From an uncultured Sphingomonadales bacterium (GTDB lineage: Bacteria > Pseudomonadota > Alphaproteobacteria > Sphingomonadales > Sphingomonadaceae), in NCBI GenBank assembly GCA_903923465.1, contig CAIXXP010000131.1, forward strand, positions 1 through 40,462: a stretch of 40,462 nucleotides of DNA, in the 5' to 3' direction. Shown piece after piece: positions 16,965 through 24,603 of the stretch. Position numbers and translations under genes: made by a program. How positions within the stretch are numbered: position 1 is the stretch's first letter; each line of letters begins with the position of its first letter. Below the pieces are notes generated by a model, which worked only from the letters and a program-made list of their open reading frames with translations, made no database searches and had not been told where the DNA came from.

Positions 16965-18025
16965 GCCCCGGCCTCCGCCGCCGGCACCAGCGCCAGCAAG
17001 GCATCGCGCCGGGCCACCAGTTCGGCATGGCGCGCAGGGTCGGGCGCGGCGGGCACGGCGGTGGCGACCAGAGCCCGATCGAGCCGCAGCGCCGCCTGTG
17101 GCGTTATTTCGGGGCAGGCCTCGGTAATGCCCACCATATCATCCATCCGCGCCCAGCAATTCAGCACGATGTCGCACCCCGCCGAAAGCGACGCCACCGC
17201 CCGCTCGGGGATGGTGCCGCTGAGGGCCTGCATGTCGATATCGTCGGTGAGCAGCAGTCCGTCGAAACCAATGCGGCGACGGATGATCTGTTCGATGATG
17301 AACGGCGAAAGCGTGGCGGGGAGCGCCTCGTCCCACACCGGAAAGCGGATGTGGCCGGTCATGCCGATCAGCGGGCGGCCATGGTTATTCGGGCCGGTGG
17401 GGGCCCGCATCAGGCGGGAAAAGGCGGCGATATCGGCCTCCAGCTCGGCCTCGCTGGCATGAACGGTGGGCAGTTCCTTGTGGCTGTCAGCACCGGCCCG
17501 CCCATGGCCGGGCATATGCTTGATGACGCCGGCAACGCCTGCCGCCGCCAGCCCTTTCAGCACCGCGCGGGACAGCGCCGCCACGCCCAGCGGCTCGTCG
17601 CCCAGCGCGCGGTCGCCAATCACGTCATGCGCGCCGGGCAGGCGCACATCGGCGCAGGGCCAGCAATCGACGCTGATGCCCGCCTCGGCCAGGTCCAGCC
17701 CCAGCGCCTCGGCATTGGCGCGGGCGGCGGCGATGGCACTGGCCGGCGCGATGCGCCACAGCCGGGCAAAGGGTTCCCCCGCCGGATAGGCCGGCCACGC
17801 CGGCGGTCGCATCCGCGCCACGCGCCCCCCTTCCTGATCGATGGTAATCAGCAAGCGATCCCTCCCGTGCAGTGATCGCAAATCGTCGGTCAGGGCGCGC
17901 AATTGCGCGCGGCTGGCCACGTTGCGGCCGAACAGAATATAGCCCGCCGGATCCGCGTCGCGGAAGAAGGCGCGCTCGTTCGCGGTCAGTTCGGTCGCGG
18001 AAAGGCCAAATATCGCCGGTATCAT
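16961..18025 (-). CDS. nagZ: Beta-N-acetylhexosaminidase NagZ (GH3)
   Basis: A 354-residue cytoplasmic glycosidase that removes GlcNAc from anhydro-muropeptides in cell-wall recycling, a step that also feeds AmpR-type beta-lactamase signalling where present. Motifs are ITIDQEGGRVARM at about residues 60-72, the catalytic acid/base loop KHMPGHGRAGADSHKELP at 169-186, and the nucleophile aspartate in LLLTDDIDMQALSG around 261. It is a compact single-domain GH3, as expected for Gram-negative NagZ. ATG 18025 (MIPAIFGLSA) is chosen over the track start at 18085, which adds 20 residues without similarity. It is coupled to scpA. Confidence 0.95.
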   Translation of the reverse strand: MIPAIFGLSATELTANERAFFRDADPAGYILFGRNVASRAQLRALTDDLRSLHGRDRLLITIDQEGGRVARMRPPAWPAYPAGEPFARLWRIAPASAIAAARANAEALGLDLAEAGISVDCWPCADVRLPGAHDVIGDRALGDEPLGVAALSRAVLKGLAAAGVAGVIKHMPGHGRAGADSHKELPTVHASEAELEADIAAFSRLMRAPTGPNNHGRPLIGMTGHIRFPVWDEALPATLSPFIIEQIIRRRIGFDGLLLTDDIDMQALSGTIPERAVASLSAGCDIVLNCWARMDDMVGITEACPEITPQAALRLDRALVATAVPAAPDPARHAELVARRDALLALVPAAEAGA

Positions 18026-18108
18026 GGGCCTTCGTCGCAAGATTGGCGGGCTGGCGCAAGCTATGCCGGCGCGGGGCCTGTGCAAAATCGGCGATCGGAG
18101 GGAGAGAT

Positions 18109-18265
18109 AGCCTTGGAGGCGTTACGCCCCGAATCCCCCATTACTGTCTTCGTCGCATCGGGATCTCCACGAGGTGGCCTGCCGCGAAGCGGTTAGCAAC
18201 CCGCGGCGCGGCGACCCCGCGCTAGGCCGGACCCCAAGCGCGACAACGACAGGGAAGGCGTGCAG
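18109..18265. repeat. Hairpin-ended intergenic element, full copy (copy F)
   Basis: About 157 bp between nagZ and the SPOR gene. The left end has the hairpin GGAGGCG-TTA-CGCCCC followed by CCCCCATTACTGTCTTCGTCGC, and the right end reads CGACAACGACAGGGAAGG. The whole length aligns by eye with the reverse complement of 21019-21179, including GCCGCGAAGCGG in the middle. It has no coding capacity. The 303-bp gap between the SPOR gene start region and nagZ is otherwise featureless. Confidence 0.8.
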
Positions 18266-18328
18266 AGAGCTAGCCCTGCTCTTAACCCCTTGGTCGTTTG
18301 CCACGAAACCGAAGCCACCGCCCGTGCC

Positions 18329-19183
18329 TCAGCGCTTGACCTGACAGGACACCCCCTCGGCACGCAGCCGGTCGCACAGGGCGTTGCCGCCATCGGCGCC
18401 GGTCAACACCTGCAGGCGCCACACCGTGCCGATATCCGCCTGCCCCTGCAGAATGCGATGGTGCTGCTGCCCCAGGAACGGGTGCTGGCCGACCAGCCGG
18501 CTCCAGCCCGCCTCGGCCAGATCCTTCGACGAAAACGCGCCGACCTGCACCACACCGCCCGCTGGCGCCGCATCCGCAGCACCGGGGCTCGCCGCCACGG
18601 GGGCAGCCGCGCCGGCGCTTTTGCCATCGCCGCCATTTGCCGCAGCCGCGCCACCGGCCGCCGCGCCGGCCACCGCACTATCGTCACCATCGGCCAGTTG
18701 CGCCTGGCGGTTCTGGCCCTGGCTCACGACATAGCTGGTGTCGCCGGTGCCCTGAAACGTCCTGCCGCCCGGGTTGGCCGGGGCTTCCTTGTACTGCGCC
18801 GCGGGCGGTGTCACCGTGCTGCCATCGGGCGCAGGCGCGTTCAACGCATGGTGGTGGGTCATCCACCAGATGCCGCCGACCACCGCGCCCACCAACACCA
18901 GGGCGCCCAGCCCGGCGGCAATCACCCGCCCCGGCGAGACCCTCTCGTAATATTCGTCTTCCTCGCCCTCCAGCCACGGCAGGCGGTCACCCTCGTCAAG
19001 GCCAAGGCGCTCCTGCTCGCCAGAGGGCAGGTGTGCGGGGGCGTGGGGCTGGTCCGGTCCGGAAAGGTCCTCTTCCCAGCCACGCAACGGCGCGCCGGCG
19101 GCGTGGCCGCCCGCTGCGGGGCCTTCGGCACCATGGCCGAATGCGTCGCCGCCCGGTTCCCGATCGTCACCCCAGCCGCCCAT
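18329..19183 (-). CDS. SPOR-domain membrane protein
   Basis: A 284-residue single-pass inner-membrane protein. The N-terminal 80 residues are acidic and cytoplasmic (WLEGEEDEYYERVSP), then comes one helix at about residues 86-108 (VIAAGLGALVLVGAVVGGIWW), a Gly/Ala-rich periplasmic linker, and a C-terminal SPOR domain (GGVVQVGAFSSKDLAEAGW ... WRLQVLTGADGGNALCDRLR). SPOR domains bind glycan strands stripped of stem peptides at division sites, so a role in cell division or septal wall processing is likely. It starts 2 bases after the argS stop and sits in the conserved argS-SPOR-nagZ-scpAB-tat order, which places it in that operon. Confidence 0.92.
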   Translation of the reverse strand: MGGWGDDREPGGDAFGHGAEGPAAGGHAAGAPLRGWEEDLSGPDQPHAPAHLPSGEQERLGLDEGDRLPWLEGEEDEYYERVSPGRVIAAGLGALVLVGAVVGGIWWMTHHHALNAPAPDGSTVTPPAAQYKEAPANPGGRTFQGTGDTSYVVSQGQNRQAQLADGDDSAVAGAAAGGAAAANGGDGKSAGAAAPVAASPGAADAAPAGGVVQVGAFSSKDLAEAGWSRLVGQHPFLGQQHHRILQGQADIGTVWRLQVLTGADGGNALCDRLRAEGVSCQVKR

Positions 19184-19185
19184 GC

Positions 19186-20931
19186 CTACATCTCCTCGAC
19201 CGCCTCCACACCCAGCAGGCTGAGACCATTCTTCACAATCTGCCCGATTTGCGCGGCGAGGAAAAGCCTCGCGCCGGTCAGCCGGGCATCCTGTGCCACA
19301 ATGAAGCGCTTATCGGGCCGATCGTTGCCCACATTCCAATAGGCATGGAACGCGGCGGCCAGCTCGCCCAGGAAGAAGGCGATGCGGTGCGGCTCGCGCG
19401 CCACGGCGGCAGCCTCCACCAGCCGGGGGAATTGCGCGGCGTGGCGCACCAGCGCCAGTTCCTCCTCGCCCAGCAGATCGAGACCGGCGGGGTTGGGCGC
19501 AAAGCCCTCTGCCGCACCCTTGCGCAGGGTGGAACAGATCCGCGCATGGGCATATTGCACATAGAACACGGGATTGTCCTTGCTGGCTTCCACCACCTTG
19601 GCGAAGTCGAAGTCCATCTGCGCCTCGGGCTTGCGGGTGAGCATGGTGAAGCGCACCACCGGCTTGCCCACTTCCTCGACCACCTCGCGCAGCGTGACGA
19701 AATTGCCGGAGCGCTTGGACATCTTCACCGGCTCGCCATTGCGCAGCAGGGCGACCATCTGGACGAGCTTCACCTCGAAGGGTGTTTCCCGTCCCTTAGC
19801 CCCGGTTAACGCAGCAACAGCGGCCTTGATGCGCTTGACCGTGCCCGCATGGTCCGCCCCCCAGATATCCACCAGCGCGTCGGCGGATTGGGCCTTCTGG
19901 AAGTGATAGGCGAGGTCGGCGCCGAAATAGGTCCAGCTGCCGTCGCTCTTCTTGATCGGCCGATCCTGATCGTCGCCAAACTTGGTGGAGCGGAACAGCG
20001 GCAGTTCCACCGGCTCCCAATCGTCGAGCAACTTGCCCTTGGGGGCCTCCAGCTCGCCATCATAGACGAGGTCATGCGCGCGCAGCCATGCCTCTGCCTC
20101 ATCCGGCTTGCCGCTGGCCTGCAGTTCGGCCTCTGACGAGAACACGTCGTGCTTGATGCCCAGCAGGGCGAGATCGTCGCGGATCATCACCATCATTGCC
20201 GCAACGGCGCGGGTGCGGAAGAGGGCGAGCCAATCGGCCTCGGGGGCCTGAACGAATTTATCGCCAAACTCCACCGCCAGCGCCTGCCCCACCGGCACCA
20301 GATAATCGCCCGGATAGAGCCCCTCGGGGATCTCGCCGACGGCCTCGCCTAAAGCCTCGCGATAGCGGACATGCGCCGAGCGCGCGAGCACCTGCACCTG
20401 CGCGCCGGCGTCGTTCACGTAATACTCGCGGATGACCCGGTGCCCGGCATATTCCAGCAACGTGGCCAGCGCATCGCCCACCACCGCGCCGCGGCAATGG
20501 CCCATGTGCATCGGCCCGGTGGGGTTGGCGGAGACATATTCCACATTCACCGTGGTGCCGCCACCGAGCGTGGAGCGGCCATAATCCGCCCCCAGCGTGG
20601 CGATGGCCGCCAGTTCGGTCAGCCATGCGGTGCGCGACAGGGTGAGGTTGATGAAGCCCGGCCCGGCGATGCTGGCGCTCTCCACCAGCGGCAGCTTGGC
20701 CAGTTCCGCCACCAGTGCCTCGGCCAGCGCGCGGGGATTGGTGCCAGCCGGCTTGGCCAGCACCATCGCCGCATTGGTGGCCAGATCGCCATGTGAAGGA
20801 TCGCGCGGCGGCTCCACCGCCACGGCAGAGCGCGACAGGCCGGCGGGCAGGGTTCCAGCAGCCTCCAGCGCATCGAGCGCGGTGGCGATATGGCCGACAA
20901 AGGCGGCGTGAAGCGTTTGATCGTGTGACAT
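19186..20931 (-). CDS. argS: Arginine-tRNA ligase
   Basis: A 581-residue class I aminoacyl-tRNA synthetase that charges tRNA-Arg. The HIGH-type motif is NPTGPMHMGHCRGAVVGDAL at about residue 125, and a KMSK motif (KMSKRSGNFVTLREVVEEVG) is present near residue 400; many ArgRS lack a canonical KMSK, so its presence is worth noting. The N-terminal additional domain (tRNA D-loop binding) precedes EPPRDPSHGDLATNAAMVLAK, and the C-terminal anticodon-binding domain ends LLGVEAVEEM. ATG 20931 (MSHDQTLHAAF) is preferred over the 31-residue longer track ORF, whose extension has no similarity. It is the first gene of the argS-to-tat cluster. Confidence 0.97.
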   Translation of the reverse strand: MSHDQTLHAAFVGHIATALDALEAAGTLPAGLSRSAVAVEPPRDPSHGDLATNAAMVLAKPAGTNPRALAEALVAELAKLPLVESASIAGPGFINLTLSRTAWLTELAAIATLGADYGRSTLGGGTTVNVEYVSANPTGPMHMGHCRGAVVGDALATLLEYAGHRVIREYYVNDAGAQVQVLARSAHVRYREALGEAVGEIPEGLYPGDYLVPVGQALAVEFGDKFVQAPEADWLALFRTRAVAAMMVMIRDDLALLGIKHDVFSSEAELQASGKPDEAEAWLRAHDLVYDGELEAPKGKLLDDWEPVELPLFRSTKFGDDQDRPIKKSDGSWTYFGADLAYHFQKAQSADALVDIWGADHAGTVKRIKAAVAALTGAKGRETPFEVKLVQMVALLRNGEPVKMSKRSGNFVTLREVVEEVGKPVVRFTMLTRKPEAQMDFDFAKVVEASKDNPVFYVQYAHARICSTLRKGAAEGFAPNPAGLDLLGEEELALVRHAAQFPRLVEAAAVAREPHRIAFFLGELAAAFHAYWNVGNDRPDKRFIVAQDARLTGARLFLAAQIGQIVKNGLSLLGVEAVEEM

Positions 20932-21018
20932 AGCCCGCGCGGTTAGCCAGTTTAGCGCCGATGCGCCAGTGCGATGGCAGGTATGGGCGTTGGCCAGCAT
21001 TGAAAGAGGGAGATTAGG

Positions 21019-21179
21019 TTTCACCCCTTCCCTGTCGTCGTGGCGCCAAGGGTTCGGCGTCGCGCGAGGTTGCAGCCCCGCAGGCTTTCAAAGCCGCTTC
21101 GCGGCAATGCGCCCACGTCGAGAGGCCAGAGCGACGAAGACAGTCATGGGGTTTGGGGCCTAAGGCCCCAAGATTACCC
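21019..21179. repeat. Hairpin-ended intergenic element, full copy (copy B)
   Basis: About 160 bp filling the gap between argS and the lipoprotein gene. One end reads CACCCCTTCCCTGTCGTCGTGG and the other ends with GCGACGAAGACAGTCATGGGG followed by the hairpin TTGGGGCC-TA-AGGCCCCAA. It is the inverse of the element at 18109-18265 over its full length and shares GCAGGC..TCAAAGCCGCT with the element at 33570-33722. No gene is present. Confidence 0.85.
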
Positions 21180-21194
21180 TTTTCCCCTTCACCC

Positions 21195-21854
21195 TCACCG
21201 GGTGGCGTTATACGCCAGTTGCGCGTCATCCAGCTGGAAGCCGACCAGCAGCTCGAAGCTGGCGCGGCCCACGGCCTCCTGCACATCGGGATCGGCCAGC
21301 GGATCGACGGCGGCATCGGCCTCGCCGGCGTGGCGCTTGCGGGTGATGCGGTCGTGCACGCTGCGGGCCAGGGTCGCCTCGGCCTTGTCGACCAGCGCGC
21401 CACCCTTGCCCATGGCCTCGGCGCGGGCCTGGCCATCGGCGAAATGGATGGTCACCGTCCCCACGCGCTTGGTCACCACGGCCGAGCCGCCGCGCAGCAC
21501 GGTGACGAAATAGGGCAGAACCAGATCGCGTTCGCCCCGCGCATCGGCGCGCCGGGCCTGAACCCTGAAGGTGACGTCCGATTTCACCTTGGCCGACTTC
21601 GAATCGCAGGTGCTGCGCACGTCGGTCATCGAGGCGACGACATCCACCTGCCGCGAATCGCGCGAGTCAGGGTCGTTGAACAGGGTGATATCGCCGGTGT
21701 AATCGGGGATTCCCACCGCCGGGCACGGGCTGCGCACCGCGCTGATGCCCACGCCATCCTCGACAACCAGTTCGCCGCTGGAGTGGCAGCCGGCCAACGC
21801 AAGGCTGGCCGTGAGGGCAATGGCCTTGAGAACCCGTGAAAAACGACCTGTCAT
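21195..21854 (-). CDS. Lipoprotein of unknown function
   Basis: A 219-residue protein with a lipoprotein signal peptide: MTGRFSRVLKAIALTASLALAGC, where LAGC is a lipobox with the lipidated cysteine at residue 23. The mature part has no motif I recognise. It contains a middle section of alternating beta-like sequence (KSDVTFRVQARRADARGERDLVLPYFVTVLRGG) and a C-terminal stretch that ends FELLVGFQLDDAQLAYNATR. The track ORF to 22484 is mostly antisense to ispH; ATG 21854 has GGGA 9 bases upstream, and ATG 21863 three codons earlier is also possible. It is transcribed away from ispH. An outer-membrane location is likely since residue +2 is His, not Asp. Confidence 0.8.
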   Translation of the reverse strand: MTGRFSRVLKAIALTASLALAGCHSSGELVVEDGVGISAVRSPCPAVGIPDYTGDITLFNDPDSRDSRQVDVVASMTDVRSTCDSKSAKVKSDVTFRVQARRADARGERDLVLPYFVTVLRGGSAVVTKRVGTVTIHFADGQARAEAMGKGGALVDKAEATLARSVHDRITRKRHAGEADAAVDPLADPDVQEAVGRASFELLVGFQLDDAQLAYNATR

Positions 21855-21886
21855 GCGTGGCATCCCGATAATCCGTATCGCCTGCC

Positions 21887-21913
21887 CTAGCGGGCGGCGT
21901 TTCAAAACGCTAG
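21887..21913. promoter_or_regulatory. Inverted repeat upstream of ispH
   Basis: GCGTTT-CA-AAACGC is a perfect 6-bp palindrome at 21897-21910, and outer CTAGCG/CGCTAG arms flank it. It lies 11 bases before the ispH start, in the 69-bp divergent region shared with the lipoprotein gene. It could be an operator or only a chance hairpin; no regulator can be named. GAGG 7 bases before the ispH ATG is the likely ribosome-binding site. Confidence 0.3.
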
Positions 21914-21923
21914 AGGCGGCTTT

Positions 21924-22919
21924 ATGAACATCGCCCGAACTGCTGCCCCGCCCCGCACCAGCACCGCATCCTCCACCTCCGGCCTGCCGCCGCTGCGCTT
22001 GCTCATTGCCGCGCCGCGCGGATTTTGCGCCGGCGTCGACCGCGCGATCGAGATCGTCGAGCGGGCGATCCACCGCTATGGCGCGCCGGTCTATGTGCGG
22101 CACGAAATCGTCCACAACCGATTCGTCGTGGATGGGCTGAAGGCCAAGGGCGCCATTTTCGTCGAGGAGCTGGACGAAGTGCCCGATGGCGCGCCAGTCA
22201 TCTTCTCGGCGCATGGCGTGCCCAAATCCGTGCCGGCCGCCGCCGACGCGCGCGGGCTGGACTGGCTGGATGCCACCTGCCCGCTGGTCTCCAAGGTTCA
22301 CCGCCAGGCAGAGCGCCATGTCGTCGCCGGCCGCCACATCCTGTTCATCGGCCACGCCGGCCACCCGGAGGTGATCGGCACGTTCGGCCAGGTGCCCGAT
22401 GGCGCGATGACGCTGGTGGAAACGCTGGATGATGTCACGGCCCTGCCCTTCACCGATGGCGGCGCGCTGGGCTTCCTCACGCAAACGACGCTGTCGGTGG
22501 ACGATACCGCCGCCATCGTCACCGCGCTGCGCGCCCGCTATCCCGACATCTCCGGCCCGCGCGCCGAGGATATCTGCTATGCCACCTCCAACCGGCAGGT
22601 GGCGGTGAAGGCCATTGCCCCCGATTGCGAGTTGCTATTCGTGATGGGCGCGCCCAATTCGTCCAACTCGCAGCGGCTGGTCGAAGTGGCCGAGCGCTGC
22701 GGCGCCCGCGCCATGCTGGTGCAGCGCGCCAGCGAGATCGACCCCGCCTGGCTCGATGGCGTCACCACGCTCGGCCTCACCGCTGGCGCCTCCGCCCCCG
22801 AGGCGCTGGTGCGCGAGGTGATCGACTTCCTCGCCACCTTCCGCACCGTCAGCGAGGAAACCATCGTCACCACCGAGGAAAAGATGGTGTTCAAGCTGCC
22901 GCGCCAGCTGGCCGACTAG
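21924..22919 (+). CDS. ispH: 4-hydroxy-3-methylbut-2-enyl diphosphate reductase
   Basis: A 331-residue iron-sulphur enzyme, the last step of the MEP isoprenoid pathway, making IPP and DMAPP from HMBPP. The three cluster cysteines are all present: Cys35 in [13 protein letters not shown], Cys119 in [12 protein letters not shown], and Cys218 in [11 protein letters not shown]. Other conserved sites are the [10 protein letters not shown] and HGHP-like ([11 protein letters not shown]) histidines and the [11 protein letters not shown] block. The first about 24 residues are Ala/Ser/Thr-rich and not conserved, so an internal start is possible, but the ATG at 21924 has a good GAGG site. It begins an ispH-thrB-rnhA unit, with thrB 15 bases downstream. 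Confidence 0.97.
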   Translation: MNIARTAAPPRTSTASSTSGLPPLRLLIAAPRGFCAGVDRAIEIVERAIHRYGAPVYVRHEIVHNRFVVDGLKAKGAIFVEELDEVPDGAPVIFSAHGVPKSVPAAADARGLDWLDATCPLVSKVHRQAERHVVAGRHILFIGHAGHPEVIGTFGQVPDGAMTLVETLDDVTALPFTDGGALGFLTQTTLSVDDTAAIVTALRARYPDISGPRAEDICYATSNRQVAVKAIAPDCELLFVMGAPNSSNSQRLVEVAERCGARAMLVQRASEIDPAWLDGVTTLGLTAGASAPEALVREVIDFLATFRTVSEETIVTTEEKMVFKLPRQLAD

Positions 22920-22934
22920 GACCGGGCGGGGGCC

Positions 22935-23945
22935 ATGGCAGTCTATACCCAGCTTGGCGCGGAGGCGCTGGCCGGCCTGATCGGGCATTTCGACGTGGGC
23001 GCACTGGTTTCGGCCAAGGGCATCGCCGAGGGCGTCTCCAACAGCAACTGGCTGATCGAGACCAGCGGGGCCGGCTGCGCCGCGCAGGAAGGCGGCCATT
23101 GCCGCTTCATCCTCACCGTCTACGAGGCGCGCACCGAAGTGGCGGACCTGCCCTTCTTCCTCGGCTTGCTCGACCATCTGGCGGCCAGGGGCTGCCCGGT
23201 GCCGCGCACCATTCACGACCGCGCGGGCGCGGCCAGCCGCATGGTGGCCGGCGCGGATGGCATCGGCAAGCCGGCGGCGCTCATCGAATTCCTGCCGGGC
23301 GTCTCGGTCAGCGAGCCCACGCCGGCGCAAGCCCGCGCCGTGGGCGAGGCGCTGGCGCAGGTGCATCTGGCGGCGGCCGATTTTGGCGGCACCCGCGCCA
23401 ATGGCCTGGGCCTTGCCCAATGGGGCGAGCTGCTGCGCGCCTGCGGACCGGAGGGACTGGCGGCTATCCACCCCGAACTCGCCACATTGGTGGATCGCGA
23501 ACTGGCCGTGCTGGAACGCCGCTGGCCCACCGATCTGCCGCGCGGGGTGGTGCATGCCGATCTGTTTCCCGACAATGTGCTGATGCTCGGCGATGCGGTC
23601 TCCGGCCTCATCGATTTCTACTTCGCCTGCACCGACATCCTTACTTACGATGTGGCCGTAACCCACGCGGCGTGGTGCTTCTCGTCGGACGGCCGCCGGT
23701 TCGACGCGCGGGCCTCGGCGGCGCTGCTGGCAGGCTATGACAGTGTGCGCCCGCTGGGCGAGGCCGAACGCGCCGCCCTGCCCCTGCTGGCGCGCGGCGC
23801 CGCCATGCGCTTCCTTGCCACCCGCGCCTATGATTGGCTGAACACGCCCGCCGATGCCCTCGTCACCCGCAAGGACCCGATGGCCTTTGCCCGCCGGCTG
23901 GAATTCTATGCCAAGGCGGAAAACGCCGACATCTTCGCGTCATGA
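22935..23945 (+). CDS. thrB: Homoserine kinase, APH-fold type (ThrB class II)
   Basis: A 336-residue kinase of the aminoglycoside-phosphotransferase fold that phosphorylates homoserine for threonine synthesis. It starts [20 protein letters not shown] and has [12 protein letters not shown] as nucleotide loop, the catalytic [13 protein letters not shown] (Asp209), and the magnesium-binding [11 protein letters not shown] (Asp227). This is the alphaproteobacterial ThrB type, unrelated to the GHMP-fold ThrB of enterics. A GGGCGGGGG ribosome-binding site precedes the ATG. Its stop overlaps the rnhA start (ATGA). The ispH-thrB-rnhA order is a known alphaproteobacterial arrangement. Confidence 0.95.
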   Translation: MAVYTQLGAEALAGLIGHFDVGALVSAKGIAEGVSNSNWLIETSGAGCAAQEGGHCRFILTVYEARTEVADLPFFLGLLDHLAARGCPVPRTIHDRAGAASRMVAGADGIGKPAALIEFLPGVSVSEPTPAQARAVGEALAQVHLAAADFGGTRANGLGLAQWGELLRACGPEGLAAIHPELATLVDRELAVLERRWPTDLPRGVVHADLFPDNVLMLGDAVSGLIDFYFACTDILTYDVAVTHAAWCFSSDGRRFDARASAALLAGYDSVRPLGEAERAALPLLARGAAMRFLATRAYDWLNTPADALVTRKDPMAFARRLEFYAKAENADIFAS

Positions 23946-24400
23946 GCGAAACCCCGCTCAAACAGGTCGATATCTTCACCGACGGCGCCTGCAAGGGCAA
24001 CCCCGGCCCCGGCGGCTGGGCCGCGCTGCTGCGCATGGGCAGCTATGAAAAGGAACTGGTGGGCGGCGAGGCGGAGACGACCAACAACCGCATGGAACTC
24101 ACCGCCGTGATCCGCGCCCTCGCCGCGCTGAACCAGCCCTGCGCCGTTACACTGCAAACCGACAGCCGTTATGTCATCGACGGCATCACCAAATGGATCC
24201 ACGGCTGGATGAAAAAGGGCTGGGTCAACGCCAAAAAGGAACCCGTGGCCAACGAGGACCTGTGGCGCGACCTGCTGATCGTCTCGCGCCCGCACAAGAT
24301 CAACTGGACCTGGGTGAAGGGCCACTCCGGCAGCGTGGAGAACGAGCGCGTGGATACGCTGGCCAGTGATGAAGCGGTTAAGGCCGGAAGGAAGCGGTAG
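23942..24400 (+). CDS. rnhA: Ribonuclease HI
   Basis: A 152-residue RNase H that degrades the RNA strand of RNA-DNA hybrids, including R-loops and primers. All catalytic residues are visible: Asp14 in [16 protein letters not shown], Glu52 in NNRMEL, Asp74 in QTDSRYV, His128 in VKGHSG, and Asp138 in ERVDTLA. The basic handle ([14 protein letters not shown]) is present. The track ORF starts within thrB; ATG 23942 overlaps the thrB stop by 4 bases and matches the family N-terminus. It is the last gene of the unit, followed by the element at 24415. Confidence 0.97.
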   Translation: MSETPLKQVDIFTDGACKGNPGPGGWAALLRMGSYEKELVGGEAETTNNRMELTAVIRALAALNQPCAVTLQTDSRYVIDGITKWIHGWMKKGWVNAKKEPVANEDLWRDLLIVSRPHKINWTWVKGHSGSVENERVDTLASDEAVKAGRKR

Positions 24401-24414
24401 GATTAAGGGGTAGG

Positions 24415-24574
24415 TGCGAGGGAATCGTCCCTCGCGCTCCCAATACTGTCGGCGTTGCGTGCCGCTCGCCCTTGGCGCAAGGCCGCTTATAGGCGCTGCG
24501 CGGCCGGGCGCACGGTGGCAGGAGTGGCGCTAAGGTCGACAGTAATGGGAGCGCGAGGGGGTAACCCCCTCGCA
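24415..24574. repeat. Hairpin-ended MITE-like element with 37-38 bp terminal inverted repeats (copy C)
   Basis: The left end (24415-24451) reads TGCGAGGGAATCGTCCCTCG then CGCTCCCAATACTGTCG. The right end (24537-24574) is its inverse, CGACAGTAATGGGAGCGCG then AGGGGGTAACCCCCTCGCA, with only a few mismatches, which lie mainly in the hairpin loops. Each end is itself a hairpin. The 85-bp centre has no ORF of interest. The right end recurs nearly unchanged at 38561-38599. Whether it also ends transcription of the convergent rnhA and oxidoreductase genes is open. Confidence 0.88.
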
Positions 24575-24603
24575 TCTTACTCTTCCCTCTTCCCCCCTCA
24601 CCC

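Noticed and set aside
15466-17028. 520-residue ORF as a fused scpA-scpB protein
   Set aside because: Only the last 222 residues match ScpB; the rest is a different frame across scpA, which has its own intact frame.
15834-17875. Long plus-strand ORFs of 542 and 628 residues over scpB, scpA and nagZ
   Set aside because: They are Pro/Arg/Ala-rich shadows opposite three well-supported genes with overlapping ATGA junctions.
22635-23666. 343-residue minus-strand ORF opposite ispH and thrB
   Set aside because: It has no motif and is opposite two genes with complete catalytic residues.
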